Assembly: GCA_035265325.1 (NCBI GenBank)
Contig: DATFOS010000098.1
Coordinates: 1-9,974 of the forward strand
Direction of reading: 5' to 3'
DNA length: 9,974 nt
Origin: DATCLS01 sp035265325
GTDB taxonomy: Bacteria > Actinomycetota > Acidimicrobiia > Acidimicrobiales > VFJN01
The number at the start of each line of letters is the position of its first letter. The first letter of the stretch is position 1. The position numbers were made by a program, and so were the translations under genes. Below, piece after piece: positions 1 through 6,622 of the stretch. A model generated the notes under the pieces. It was not told the origin of the DNA and made no database searches. It worked only from the letters and a program-made list of their open reading frames with translations.

Positions 1-933
1 CCGGCACATGACGGCACACTCGAAATCGGCGGGGCCGTCGAGCGCCCGATTTCCCTGACGCTGGACGATCTACGAGCCATGCCGACAGTCGAGCGGTCCG
101 TCACGCTCGAATGCGCGGGCAACGGCCGACTCGACATGCGACCACTCCCGATCGGCGAACCATGGGGCGACTACGCCGTCTCCACTGCTCGCTGGACCGG
201 CGCCCTCCTGTGTGACGTGCTGGAGCAGGCCGGCCCAGCCGACAACGGTGTCGATGTTCGGTTCGAAGGCGCCGACAGCGGCCCCTACCACCTCCACCCG
301 ATCCTCGCCGACACCAACAAGGACGACCTCACGTTCGTACGCGCGCTGCCCCTCTCGCTCGTCACCGACCCGGCGGCGGAGATCCTGGTCGCGTACGAGA
401 TGAACGGTGAGCCACTGCGCCCCGATCACGGCGCCCCGTTCCGGGTCATCGTGCCGCACTGGTTCGCCGTCGCCTCCGTGAAGTGGCTGCACCGCATCGA
501 TGTGCTCACCGAGCCGTACGCCGGCGAGTTCCAAACCGGCCACTACATCTACGAGTGGCCCGACCGCCCACACGAGCCGGTCACCCTGATGCGCGTACGG
601 GCTCGCATAACCGACCCCGCTCCCGGTGCCGAACTACCCACCGGCACGCACACAGTGCGCGGGAAGGCTTGGTCCGGCACCGGCCCGATCACCAACGTGG
701 ACGTCAGCCTCACCGGCGAGGGCGAATGGCACTCGGCGAAGCTCGAGCCACCCAGCGGTCCTTACCAATGGCAGGACTGGACCTTCGACTGGACGCCCCC
801 CCACGTCGGCAGGCACACCCTGCGCGCCCGAGCGACCGACGCCGCCGGGAACGTCCAACCCGAGGTCCCACCCTGGAACCGGCTCGGCTACGGCAACAAC
901 GCAATCGAGGTCTCGTACGTCGACGTCCGCTGA
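1..933 (+). CDS. Sulfite oxidase-family molybdopterin oxidoreductase, 3' part
   Basis: The frame is open from the first base, so the N-terminus lies outside the window; 310 residues are visible. Residues about 20-180 match the oxidoreductase molybdopterin-binding domain. VTLECAGNGR contains the Cys (residue 38) that binds molybdenum in sulfite oxidases. A WTG..L..VL segment and a late SVKWL motif (159-163) also fit. Residues about 197-310 match the Mo-co oxidoreductase dimerisation domain, with a GKAWSG.G.I..VDVS strand pair and an ending near WNRLGYGNN. The dimerisation domain points to sulfite oxidase/SorA-like proteins and not to YedY/MsrP, which lacks it. Known members oxidise sulfite or related sulfur compounds with molybdopterin; the actual substrate here is unknown. 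The first ATG in view (79) is inside the conserved domain and is not the real start. No haem domain can be judged because the front is missing. Confidence 0.88.
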   Translation, partial: PAHDGTLEIGGAVERPISLTLDDLRAMPTVERSVTLECAGNGRLDMRPLPIGEPWGDYAVSTARWTGALLCDVLEQAGPADNGVDVRFEGADSGPYHLHPILADTNKDDLTFVRALPLSLVTDPAAEILVAYEMNGEPLRPDHGAPFRVIVPHWFAVASVKWLHRIDVLTEPYAGEFQTGHYIYEWPDRPHEPVTLMRVRARITDPAPGAELPTGTHTVRGKAWSGTGPITNVDVSLTGEGEWHSAKLEPPSGPYQWQDWTFDWTPPHVGRHTLRARATDAAGNVQPEVPPWNRLGYGNNAIEVSYVDVR

Positions 934-1096
934 GCGAGTTGGTTCGACGGCGCCGACGGCGGCGGGCGTGCCGTTCGCGTCGACCTCGACCTCGACACCG
1001 CCGAAGTCACCGTCGCCCGTCAGTGCTCGATGGTGGAGCGACCCGGCGCGGCGCACGTCGGCGCGTCCGGGTGGTGGGTGACGAGCGATCGGAGCG

Positions 1097-1492
1097 GTTC
1101 TCAGCGACATCCCCCCGCACCTCGCCGACCTGCTCGACGAGCCCCGCACCGCGGTCCTGACCACCGTCGGCGCCGACGGCCTGCCCCAATCGACGGCCGT
1201 CTGGTTCCTCGTCGACGACGACGGCCTGCTCAAGACCTCCATCACCACCGACCGGCAGAAGTACAAGAACCTCGTCCGCCACCCCAAGGCCACCCTGTTC
1301 GTCATCGACCCGACCAACCCGTACCGCACGCTCGAGGTCCGGGCCACGATCGAGCTCACCCCCGACCCCGACAAGGCCCTCCTCCCCAAGTTCGCCAAGC
1401 GCTACGACGTCCCCGTCGAGGTCCTCCAGCAGGCCGGCGCCGACCGGGTCGTCGCCACCTTCACCCCGCAACGCATCGTCGCCAACGGCTGA
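1097..1492 (+). CDS. PPOX-class (probably F420-dependent) oxidoreductase, start unresolved
   Basis: This frame encodes about 131 residues that match the split-barrel flavin/F420-binding PPOX family at nearly full length (usual 125-145). Visible features are DIPPHLADLLDEP at the front, the first strand AVLTTVGADGLPQSTAVWF, then TDRQKYKNLVRHPKATLFV, and NPYRTLEVRATIEL. The T-R-K-x-x-NL-R-P pattern is typical of actinobacterial F420-dependent members. These proteins reduce or oxidise small substrates with F420 or FMN; the substrate here is unknown. The frame has no ATG, GTG or TTG anywhere between the in-frame TGA at 1079-1081 and the stop at 1490-1492. Homology begins at about 1097 (V-L-S-D-I-P, first codon GTT). 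The start is therefore a rare codon (ATC at 1088 or GTT at 1097), a mutated start, or a sequence error. The left coordinate is approximate. Confidence 0.75.
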   Translation, partial: VLSDIPPHLADLLDEPRTAVLTTVGADGLPQSTAVWFLVDDDGLLKTSITTDRQKYKNLVRHPKATLFVIDPTNPYRTLEVRATIELTPDPDKALLPKFAKRYDVPVEVLQQAGADRVVATFTPQRIVANG

Positions 1493-1509
1493 ACGCCTCA
1501 CCCGGCGAC

Positions 1510-1539
1510 GCCGAGCCCGACCATCGACCGGCGCTCGGC
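1510..1539 (+). terminator. Possible terminator hairpin after the PPOX gene
   Basis: GCCGAGC (1510-1516) and GCTCGGC (1533-1539) form a perfect 7-bp GC-rich stem with a 16-base loop, 18 bases after the stop at 1492. There is no T run, which is common in high-GC actinobacteria. The remaining gap up to 1711 shows no convincing gene. Confidence 0.35.
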
Positions 1540-1711
1540 CGGCGCGACGCGATCACCGCTGCACGGCGCCGTTGGCGACAGCACACCGGCCAACAGCCGA
1601 AGCACGGAGCCACCAGCTCATCGCCCGACCGTGGCAGGAACGCCTCGCAGCGCGCCACACATCTTCCCACCCGACGGCGCCAGGGCTACGTTTCGTGCGG
1701 AGGTGGTGGGG

Positions 1712-2425
1712 ATGGGACGACTGGTCCGCATCCTGGCGGTGGCCGTGCTGTGGACGCTGCTCACGGCGCCCTTGGTGGCCGACGCACGGGCCGACGACCC
1801 GCCGACGGCTGGGAGCGACGCCAGAACGCTCGTGTTCCGGCTACGCATCACGGGCCTGGTCGCGGAGGCGGTATGGACGACCTGCCCCGCACCGGCGAAC
1901 GGTGACGTGTGCACCGACACGATCATCTTCGGGTTCGACACGAGGGACCGGGAGAACAAGGAACGCTCGGACACCCCCGTGCTCCGGATCTTGTCCTTCG
2001 TTTACCGGTTCGTCGAGGATCCGGAGGCACCGAGCGGGCTCATCGCCGAGTGGTTCGGGCGGCTCGAAGGTGCGGACGTGGAGGGTGACCCGAGGCTCGA
2101 CCACGCGATCGCGCAGGGCGTCGTGCCGATCCAGATCTGCACGATCTTCGAACCGGCGTCGGGACTGACCTGTCCCGACACCCTCGACGTCTCGGCCGAA
2201 TGGACCGGCGTGGGAGCGCGGCAGCGGGTCGCCGACCACACCGTTCTCCGGCAGCCCGTTCGGCGGCAACCCATCCGACTGGAGAACGCGTGGACCCGAG
2301 GCTGGCAGCGCGACGCGACCGCCGTGGCGACCACGGAGGGCGTTCCGGTCCCCGGCGTCCTGGTCTTCGCCCGGCTGTCCCGGATCGACCAGGGCGAGAT
2401 CGTCGTCCAGCATCCTTTCGAGTGA
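1712..2425 (+). CDS. Secreted protein of unknown function, four cysteines
   Basis: This encodes 237 residues and I do not recognise the family. The ATG at 1712 is chosen because GGAGG (1699-1703) lies 8 bases upstream and because a Sec-type signal peptide begins there. The signal has basic residues R3 and R6, a hydrophobic stretch from about 7 to 22, and a likely cleavage after A27 (DARA before DD). The frame extends upstream to 1631, but that extension has no signal peptide. The mature protein has two close cysteine pairs, C58/C67 and C143/C154, which could form two disulfides. The rest is mixed, beta-rich-looking sequence with many acidic residues and no membrane segment. It stands alone, with a 219-base gap before it and a convergent DinB gene after it. 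TACGTT at 1687-1692 could be a -10 box. Confidence 0.72.
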   Translation: MGRLVRILAVAVLWTLLTAPLVADARADDPPTAGSDARTLVFRLRITGLVAEAVWTTCPAPANGDVCTDTIIFGFDTRDRENKERSDTPVLRILSFVYRFVEDPEAPSGLIAEWFGRLEGADVEGDPRLDHAIAQGVVPIQICTIFEPASGLTCPDTLDVSAEWTGVGARQRVADHTVLRQPVRRQPIRLENAWTRGWQRDATAVATTEGVPVPGVLVFARLSRIDQGEIVVQHPFE

Positions 2426-2434
2426 CGCCGGGGT

Positions 2435-2470
2435 GAGCGGCCGGCCGCTCGAGCCGCCGGAAGGAGCGGC
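2435..2470. terminator. Two tandem hairpins between convergent genes
   Basis: The 51-base gap between the secreted protein (stop 2425) and the DinB gene (stop 2477) holds a perfect 16-bp palindrome, GAGCGGCCGGCCGCTC (2435-2450). A second stem follows, GCCGC (2453-2457) with GCGGC (2466-2470). Both are strand-symmetric and could end transcription from either side. No T tract is present. Confidence 0.5.
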
Positions 2471-2476
2471 AGCTCG

Positions 2477-2992
2477 TCACCTATTCCGGAGGCAGTCCCG
2501 GAGGAGATCGAGGTGACCCGCATGGCGTGCGGTCTCGTCGATCATGTGAACAAGGATCCAGCGAAGGTTGACCGGTCCGATCCCGAACGAGGGGACTGCC
2601 GCGACGTCGCTGAGTGAGTCGCAGTGGGCGAGCACCGCTCGGCTTCGTCTACACGCCGACGAGTACAGCTCGACGATGCTGTCGACGGTGTCACCAGGGG
2701 CCAGTCGCATGGCGTGGTCGGGGTCGTCGGCGCCTGGTGCGTCCCACGGTGCAGGCATCTGGGTGCCGAGCAGACGGCCCTGGAACCAGCGATCCTCGGC
2801 CCATGCAAGATGCTTGACGATGCCTGCGATCGTCAGGTCCGTCGCGGGCAGCAGTTGCGTGGAGGCCTCCTCCCACTCGAGGCCGATGAGCGCTGTCGTT
2901 GCGATCGCTCGGTACTGATCGAGGCGCTGCACGAGCGCTGTGCGCTCGTCCTCGGGCTGGAGGTCAGGATGCCCGGTGTCGGCGTCCGTCAC
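2477..2992 (-). CDS. DinB/DUF664 family protein
   Basis: This encodes 171 residues from the GTG at 2992-2990, which has AGGA (3003-3000) 7 bases upstream. The open frame continues upstream to 3541, but that part is a rhamnosidase remnant (see the 3062-3470 entry) and is not part of this protein. The fold is a DinB-like four-helix bundle. H61 in IVKHLAWAEDRWF and H157/H160 in ETARHAGHLDLLRD match the metal-ligand histidines of the DUF664/DinB_2 group. The LRWILVHMIDETARHAGH ending is characteristic of that group. DinB-superfamily members include thiol-dependent transferases and damage-induced proteins; the reaction of this one is unknown. A second family member lies at 8887-9381. A TATCGT at 3051-3046, inside the remnant, may supply a promoter. 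Confidence 0.85.
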   Translation of the reverse strand: MTDADTGHPDLQPEDERTALVQRLDQYRAIATTALIGLEWEEASTQLLPATDLTIAGIVKHLAWAEDRWFQGRLLGTQMPAPWDAPGADDPDHAMRLAPGDTVDSIVELYSSACRRSRAVLAHCDSLSDVAAVPSFGIGPVNLRWILVHMIDETARHAGHLDLLRDCLRNR

Positions 2993-3061
2993 CGGCCCAT
3001 CCTGGCAGCTGCGTGTGGCTCGTGGAGGCGCTCGGGGCGGCGCCGACGATACGGCGGACTC

Positions 3062-3470
3062 GCTGACCGGGGGGACGGCCCACGCACAGGCGGCGGGGCC
3101 GTAGGGGGTACGCAGCGTGGCGGCGGACGTGACGCCGCGCCCGGGGACGGGGGCGACCCGCAGTTCGCGGTAGCCGGGCCGGGCCGGGGCGAGGCCGCCG
3201 ACGACCTGGTGCATCCAGTCGGCGACGCCGCCGAGGGCGTAGTGGTTGAACGAGGTCATCTCGCCGGGGTTGATCGTCCCGTCGGGGAGCATGCTGTCCC
3301 AGCGTTCCCACACGGTCGTGGCGCCCATGGTGACGGGGTAGAGCCACGAGGGGCAGGACGTCTCGGTGAGGAGCCGGTAGGCGGTCGTCGTGTCGCCGAC
3401 CGCCGAGAGCGCGGGCAGCACGAGGGGCGTCCCGACGAACCCCGTGGAGATGCGATAGCCGTTGGCGGGT
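3062..3470 (-). pseudogene. GH78 alpha-L-rhamnosidase fragment, truncated at both ends
   Basis: About 135 residues on the minus strand match the end of the (alpha/alpha)6 catalytic domain and the first strands of the C-terminal domain of GH78 alpha-L-rhamnosidases. Telling stretches are ISTGFVGTPLVLPAL, the SWLYPV..GATTVWERWDS block, MTSFNHYALGGVADWMHQVV, and RTPYGPAACAW (Trp codon 3080-3082). Whole GH78 enzymes are usually 700-1000 residues, so most of the protein, including the front of the catalytic domain, is missing. The front stops at about 3470, where a plus-strand gene tail begins. At the other end, homology fades after CAW and there is no own stop. The frame runs straight into the DinB gene, so an automatic caller could report a false fusion (2477-3541). 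This is almost certainly non-functional. Confidence 0.8.
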
Positions 3471-3962
3471 GAGCTGCAAGCGGCGCTGCTCGACCTCGAT
3501 GCCTGGGTGCTCGACGACGTCGCTCCGCCGGCCAGCTCCAACTACGAGGTCACGGACGACAACCAGGTCACCCTTCCCGAGGCGGCCGAGGACCGCGGCG
3601 GCGTGCAGCCGGCGGTCTCGCTCGCCGTCCGCGCCGGCGACGGCTGCGACGACGTGGCCGGCGACGTCCGGGCCGAAGTCGCCGCCGGCGATCCGGTCGC
3701 GTTCTCGATGGCCGCCGCCGTCCCGCCCGGCGCCGGCGAGGTCGTCCGGGTCGAGTGGGACCCCGAGAGCACCGGCACGTACCCCGACGAGGCCGACCTC
3801 GACGAGACCGCCGCCGACGTCGAGCTGTGCGGGGCCCACACGTACGAGGAGCCGGGCACGTGCTTCGCCATCGTCCGGGTCACCGCCCGACGCGACGGCG
3901 ACGCGGGCACCCCCTACGGCCTCGTCCAGAACCTCGCCCGAGTCCGCGTCGTGGTCGTTTGA
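3459..3962 (+). pseudogene. C-terminal tail of a secreted PKD-like (possibly esterase) protein, 5'-truncated
   Basis: The frame opens after a TAG at 3456-3458, and family-like sequence begins at about 3468. Its front, ELQAALLDLDAWVLDDVAPP, resembles the last helix of secreted tannase-like alpha/beta hydrolases. A linker and a PKD/Ig-like beta domain follow, seen in VVRVEWDPESTGTYP and HTYEEPGTCFAIVRVTARR, and the tail ends in LARVRVVVV. About 165 residues remain, with no catalytic domain, no signal peptide and no convincing start (only a TTG at 3462 without a Shine-Dalgarno). I judge it the 3' remnant of a larger extracellular protein whose N-terminal part was lost at the same breakpoint as the neighbouring rhamnosidase. 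The hydrolase assignment is tentative; the PKD-like domain is firmer. Confidence 0.65.
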
Positions 3963-3977
3963 CCGGTCCGGCGGTCA
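3960..3977. terminator. Hairpin containing both stop codons of a convergent pair
   Basis: TGACCG (3960-3965) and CGGTCA (3972-3977) form a perfect 6-bp stem with a 6-base loop. The left arm contains the TGA of the PKD-like remnant and the right arm the TGA of the Kelch lipoprotein. The genes are only 12 bases apart, so this is the only place for a shared terminator. It has no T tract. Confidence 0.4.
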
Positions 3978-5150
3978 GGGTGTCCAGAGCCAGGCGTCGG
4001 TGAGCAGCTCGCCGTCGGGGGCGGACGCCGGCCAGCGGGCGCCGGCGGCGACGAACAGGGCGCGGCCGACCGCCGTCGTGGCCGGGCCGGACCGGTCGTC
4101 CAGGCGCCGAACCTCGCGCCACGTACCGGGGGCGCCGCCGGCCAGGTCGAGCACCCAGCCCTCCGTGTAGTTGTCGGCGTACGTGGCGGTGTCGGCGCCG
4201 AGGGCGCCGGCCATGTCGCCGTCCCAGTCCTCCACGGGGGGCGGGGGCAGCGGCGACCACGTGTCGGTGTCCGGGTCGTACAGGCCGCCGCCGGCGCCCG
4301 CCCCGAAGTGCGGGTTCAGCACGACGAGGCCGTCGACGCCCCAGGCCTGGAACCCCGAGGCGGGAGCGGGGGCCAGGGGCGTCCAGGCGCCGTCGGCGGA
4401 CCGGAGGCGGGCGCCGGCCACCCGCCCGGGCGGCGAGCCGGTCCCGAGGGGCTTGGCGAACAGCATCAGGTCGTCGCCGTCGGCCACGAGCTGGCGGTCG
4501 TAGGACGGGGGCAGCGGATCGTCGGGAAGCTCCTCCCACGTGTCGGTGGCGACGGAGAAGCGCCAGTCCGGCACCACGCCGTGCTCGTCGGACGTCCGGT
4601 GGGCGACGAGGTCGTCACCCACCGCGGTGAGGGCTTGGGCGCCGTTCCCCGAGGGGACGCCGGGCAGCTCGTCCCAGGCGTCGTCCGCGGGCCGGTACCG
4701 GAGGAGCGGACCGCTGTCGGGGCCGCACTCCGCCTGGCCACAGCCGGGGAGCACGTAGACGGCGTCGCCGACGGTCGCCACCGGCATGTCGCCCGTCACG
4801 CCCTGGGGCGAGCCGGCGACCGGCCTCCACGTGCCGGCAGCCGGGTCGTAGGCGGCCCCGTCGGCGAATGGGGCCACGGCCGGGAGCTCGCATTCCGCGT
4901 CCGGCGGGCAGAGGTGACGCGTGCCCCCGACGACGAGCACCTCCTCGCCGGTCCAGGCGGCCAGCGCCCCGGTGCGGGGCTCCAACGGCAGGTCGGGAAG
5001 CCGCTCCCAGCCAGCCGCCGGACCGTCCGCCCGCGCGTCGGCGGACGTGTCGGCGGGCGGGCCGGCCTCCTCCTGCCCGTCCGGCCCGCCGCAGGCCATC
5101 ACCCCACCGACCAGGAGGGCCACCGACACCCCGACACGCATGGTTCGCAT
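3975..5150 (-). CDS. Kelch-repeat (galactose oxidase-like beta-propeller) lipoprotein
   Basis: This encodes 391 residues from the ATG at 5150-5148; an in-frame ATG three codons later (5141) is also possible, and the Shine-Dalgarno is weak for both. The frame extends up to 5267, but only the 5150 start places a lipoprotein signal at the N-terminus: R2/R5, hydrophobic 6-18, then VMAC with the lipid-modified Cys at 20. A low-complexity Ala/Asp/Gly linker follows. The rest is a beta-propeller of degenerate Kelch repeats, seen in EEVLVVGG, AAYDPAAGTWRPV, LLRYRPADDAWDELP, WRFSVATDTWEELP, GLYDPDTDTWSPLP and a final DAWLWTP. It should sit on the outer face of the membrane; Kelch propellers usually bind proteins or glycans. 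No copper-ligand set of galactose oxidase is evident, so I assume a binding role. It is divergent from the serpin-like gene. Confidence 0.85.
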   Translation of the reverse strand: MRTMRVGVSVALLVGGVMACGGPDGQEEAGPPADTSADARADGPAAGWERLPDLPLEPRTGALAAWTGEEVLVVGGTRHLCPPDAECELPAVAPFADGAAYDPAAGTWRPVAGSPQGVTGDMPVATVGDAVYVLPGCGQAECGPDSGPLLRYRPADDAWDELPGVPSGNGAQALTAVGDDLVAHRTSDEHGVVPDWRFSVATDTWEELPDDPLPPSYDRQLVADGDDLMLFAKPLGTGSPPGRVAGARLRSADGAWTPLAPAPASGFQAWGVDGLVVLNPHFGAGAGGGLYDPDTDTWSPLPPPPVEDWDGDMAGALGADTATYADNYTEGWVLDLAGGAPGTWREVRRLDDRSGPATTAVGRALFVAAGARWPASAPDGELLTDAWLWTP

Positions 5151-5246
5151 GCCCGTCCGACGACCGGCGCCGGTCGCCGATTCCCGCGTCCCCGTGCGGT
5201 CCGCCAGCGGCCGCACCGGCGTCCGCAGCCCGGTCCGGCTGCGGGA

Positions 5247-5260
5247 CCATGGCGCCATGG
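5247..5260. promoter_or_regulatory. 14-bp perfect palindrome over the serpin start codon
   Basis: CCATGGCGCCATGG is its own reverse complement and includes the ATG (5257-5259) of the serpin-like gene. It lies at the serpin end of the 106-base gap shared with the divergent Kelch gene. It could be an operator or an mRNA hairpin at the start codon, but a chance palindrome in GC-rich DNA is also possible. Confidence 0.25.
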
Positions 5261-6531
5261 CGTCCACGACGACCGACCTGGCCCCGCTGCTCGCCCGCTA
5301 CGCCCGGCGGCTCCACGCTCTGGCGGGGACGGAGCACCACGTGGCCTCACCCCTCGGGGCCTGGCTGTTGCTGGCCGTGTGCGCCTCGGCGGCGGGACCG
5401 GCCGCGGCCGACGGTCCCTACGCGGCCGTGGCCCGGGCCGCCGCCCGGGAGCTGGAGGACGCCCTCGGCACGTCGGTGGACGAGGCGGCGGCGATCGCCG
5501 CCCGGATGCTGGCCGCCCCGCACCAGCTGGTCGCCGCCGGCGCGGCGGTGTGGAACGACCCGGTCGTCGCCACGGGCGGCTGGCAGGCGTGGGTCGAGGG
5601 ACTGTCCGCCGCGATCGGGACGGGCCCCCTCCCCGACCAGCCCGCCCTCGACACCTGGGCGCGCCAGCACTCGCTCGGGATGATCCCGCAGTTCCCCGTC
5701 CCGGTCACGGACGAGACCGTCGCGCTCCTCGCCACCGTGCTCGCCACGCGGGTGTCGTGGGACGTGCCGTTCGAGCTGGTCCCGGCCACGCGTCTCGGCC
5801 CGACCAGCCCGTGGGCCGACCGGCTCGGCCAGGCCCTGGCGACGCCCCCGGTTCCCGGGCGGGGCCACCGCCCGATGATCGTCGCCTCGCCGTTGGGGGA
5901 CGTGGCGGTCCACGCCGGGCGGGCCGACGGCGGGCTCACGGTGGTGTCGGTGGCCGCCGACCAGGACGTCCCGGCCGCCGAGCTCCTCGACCTGGCCCAC
6001 ACGCTGGCGCCGGCCCTGGCGCTCGACGAGCCGGTGGACGCCCGGTCGCTGTTCGACCTCCCGCTGGGCGACGGGCCGCTGTGGTCCCTGACGGAGGAGG
6101 AGGTCACCAGCACCGGTTGGGACAGCCGGGTCGAGCGCATCACGGCCGTCCTGCCGGCCTGGTCGGCGTCCGACCAGCACGGCCTCGACGCGCCCGACCT
6201 GGGCTTCGCCGCCGCCGCCCGCCTGCTGAGCGCCCTGGCGGGCTCGCCGGCCCCGCTCCCGTTCGAGGCGGTCCAGGCGGTGGCGGCCAGCTACGACCGC
6301 GAGGGCTTCGAGGCGGCCGCCGTCACGGCGATGGCCGTCGCCACGTCCGCCCTCGCCTCGCCGCGCCGGACCACTCGCCGCACGGCCGAGCTCCGCTTCG
6401 GCCACCCGTACGCCGTCGTCGCCGTCACCACCGACACCCCGCCCCGCGGACGGGTCGACCCCACCTGGCGCACCCCCTGGCACGGCACCCCCGCCTTCTC
6501 CGCCTGGATCACCACCCCCACCGACCCGTGA
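5257..6531 (+). CDS. Serpin-like (serine protease inhibitor family) protein
   Basis: This encodes 424 residues (serpins usually 350-400). The ATG at 5257 is chosen because serpin-like sequence follows at once: a helix A-like LARYARRLHAL, then ASPLGAWLLLAV (S31-P32), matching the family's SPLSI helix B. TWARQHSLGMIPQF and LLATVLATRVSWDVPFE match the WV...T.G.I and NAIYFKG.W...F blocks. VLPAWSASDQHGL fits the LPKF strand. At 349-357, EGFEAAAVT lines up with the reactive-loop hinge consensus EGTEAAAAT. FGHPYAVVAV and the ending FSAWITTP fit HPF and FMGRV.NP. Inhibitory serpins trap serine or cysteine proteases by loop insertion. P14 is Phe where a small residue is normal, and the loop (about 358-381) is longer and holds RRTTRR at 370-375. 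No signal peptide is seen, so it is probably cytoplasmic. The match is by pattern only and is divergent. Confidence 0.72.
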   Translation: MASTTTDLAPLLARYARRLHALAGTEHHVASPLGAWLLLAVCASAAGPAAADGPYAAVARAAARELEDALGTSVDEAAAIAARMLAAPHQLVAAGAAVWNDPVVATGGWQAWVEGLSAAIGTGPLPDQPALDTWARQHSLGMIPQFPVPVTDETVALLATVLATRVSWDVPFELVPATRLGPTSPWADRLGQALATPPVPGRGHRPMIVASPLGDVAVHAGRADGGLTVVSVAADQDVPAAELLDLAHTLAPALALDEPVDARSLFDLPLGDGPLWSLTEEEVTSTGWDSRVERITAVLPAWSASDQHGLDAPDLGFAAAARLLSALAGSPAPLPFEAVQAVAASYDREGFEAAAVTAMAVATSALASPRRTTRRTAELRFGHPYAVVAVTTDTPPRGRVDPTWRTPWHGTPAFSAWITTPTDP

Positions 6532-6535
6532 ACCG

Positions 6536-6622
6536 TCAGGAGCGGCGCGACCTCGGGGCCGAAGCGGCACAGAACCCGGCCCGCGTGTCGACGAGGTACG
6601 CCCACCGGGTGCGCGTCTGCAT
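6536..6622 (-). CDS. Possible 28-residue ORF overlapping the DUF2255 stop
   Basis: An ATG at 6622-6620 overlaps the DUF2255 stop as TGATG, a layout that allows coupled re-initiation. The product would be 28 residues, Arg-rich at the end, with one Cys. I do not recognise it, and nothing beyond the overlap supports it. It occupies nearly all of the 90-base gap to the convergent serpin-like gene, which is the only convergent gap here without a clear hairpin. Confidence 0.15.
   Translation of the reverse strand: MQTRTRWAYLVDTRAGFCAASAPRSRRS

Noticed and set aside
978..1000. Short GACCTC repeat before the PPOX gene
   Set aside because: Only two to three imperfect units; expected by chance in this base composition.
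1074..1116. Frameshift at the six-C run (1111-1116) joining an upstream GTG to the PPOX gene
   Set aside because: The conserved front (LSDIPPHL) already lies in the PPOX frame upstream of the C run, so a shift there would remove family sequence and not restore it.
634..1398. 254-codon open frame on the minus strand
   Set aside because: It overlaps the molybdoenzyme end and the PPOX gene antisense and has no family character; a shadow of high GC.
1030..1905. 291-codon plus-strand frame starting with an ATG just before the PPOX gene
   Set aside because: It is a different frame from the conserved PPOX sequence, and its translation is Arg/Pro/His-rich noise. It does not supply the missing start.
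3462..3464. TTG as a real start of the PKD-like protein
   Set aside because: There is no Shine-Dalgarno or signal peptide, and family-like sequence starts mid-domain. It is better read as a truncated gene.
2964..3839. 291-codon minus-strand frame over the rhamnosidase and PKD remnants
   Set aside because: The translation is Arg/Pro-rich in the wrong frame; the true remnants are in other frames.
5347..6570. 407-codon open frame on the minus strand
   Set aside because: It is antisense to the serpin-like gene and low-complexity, with no recognisable motif.
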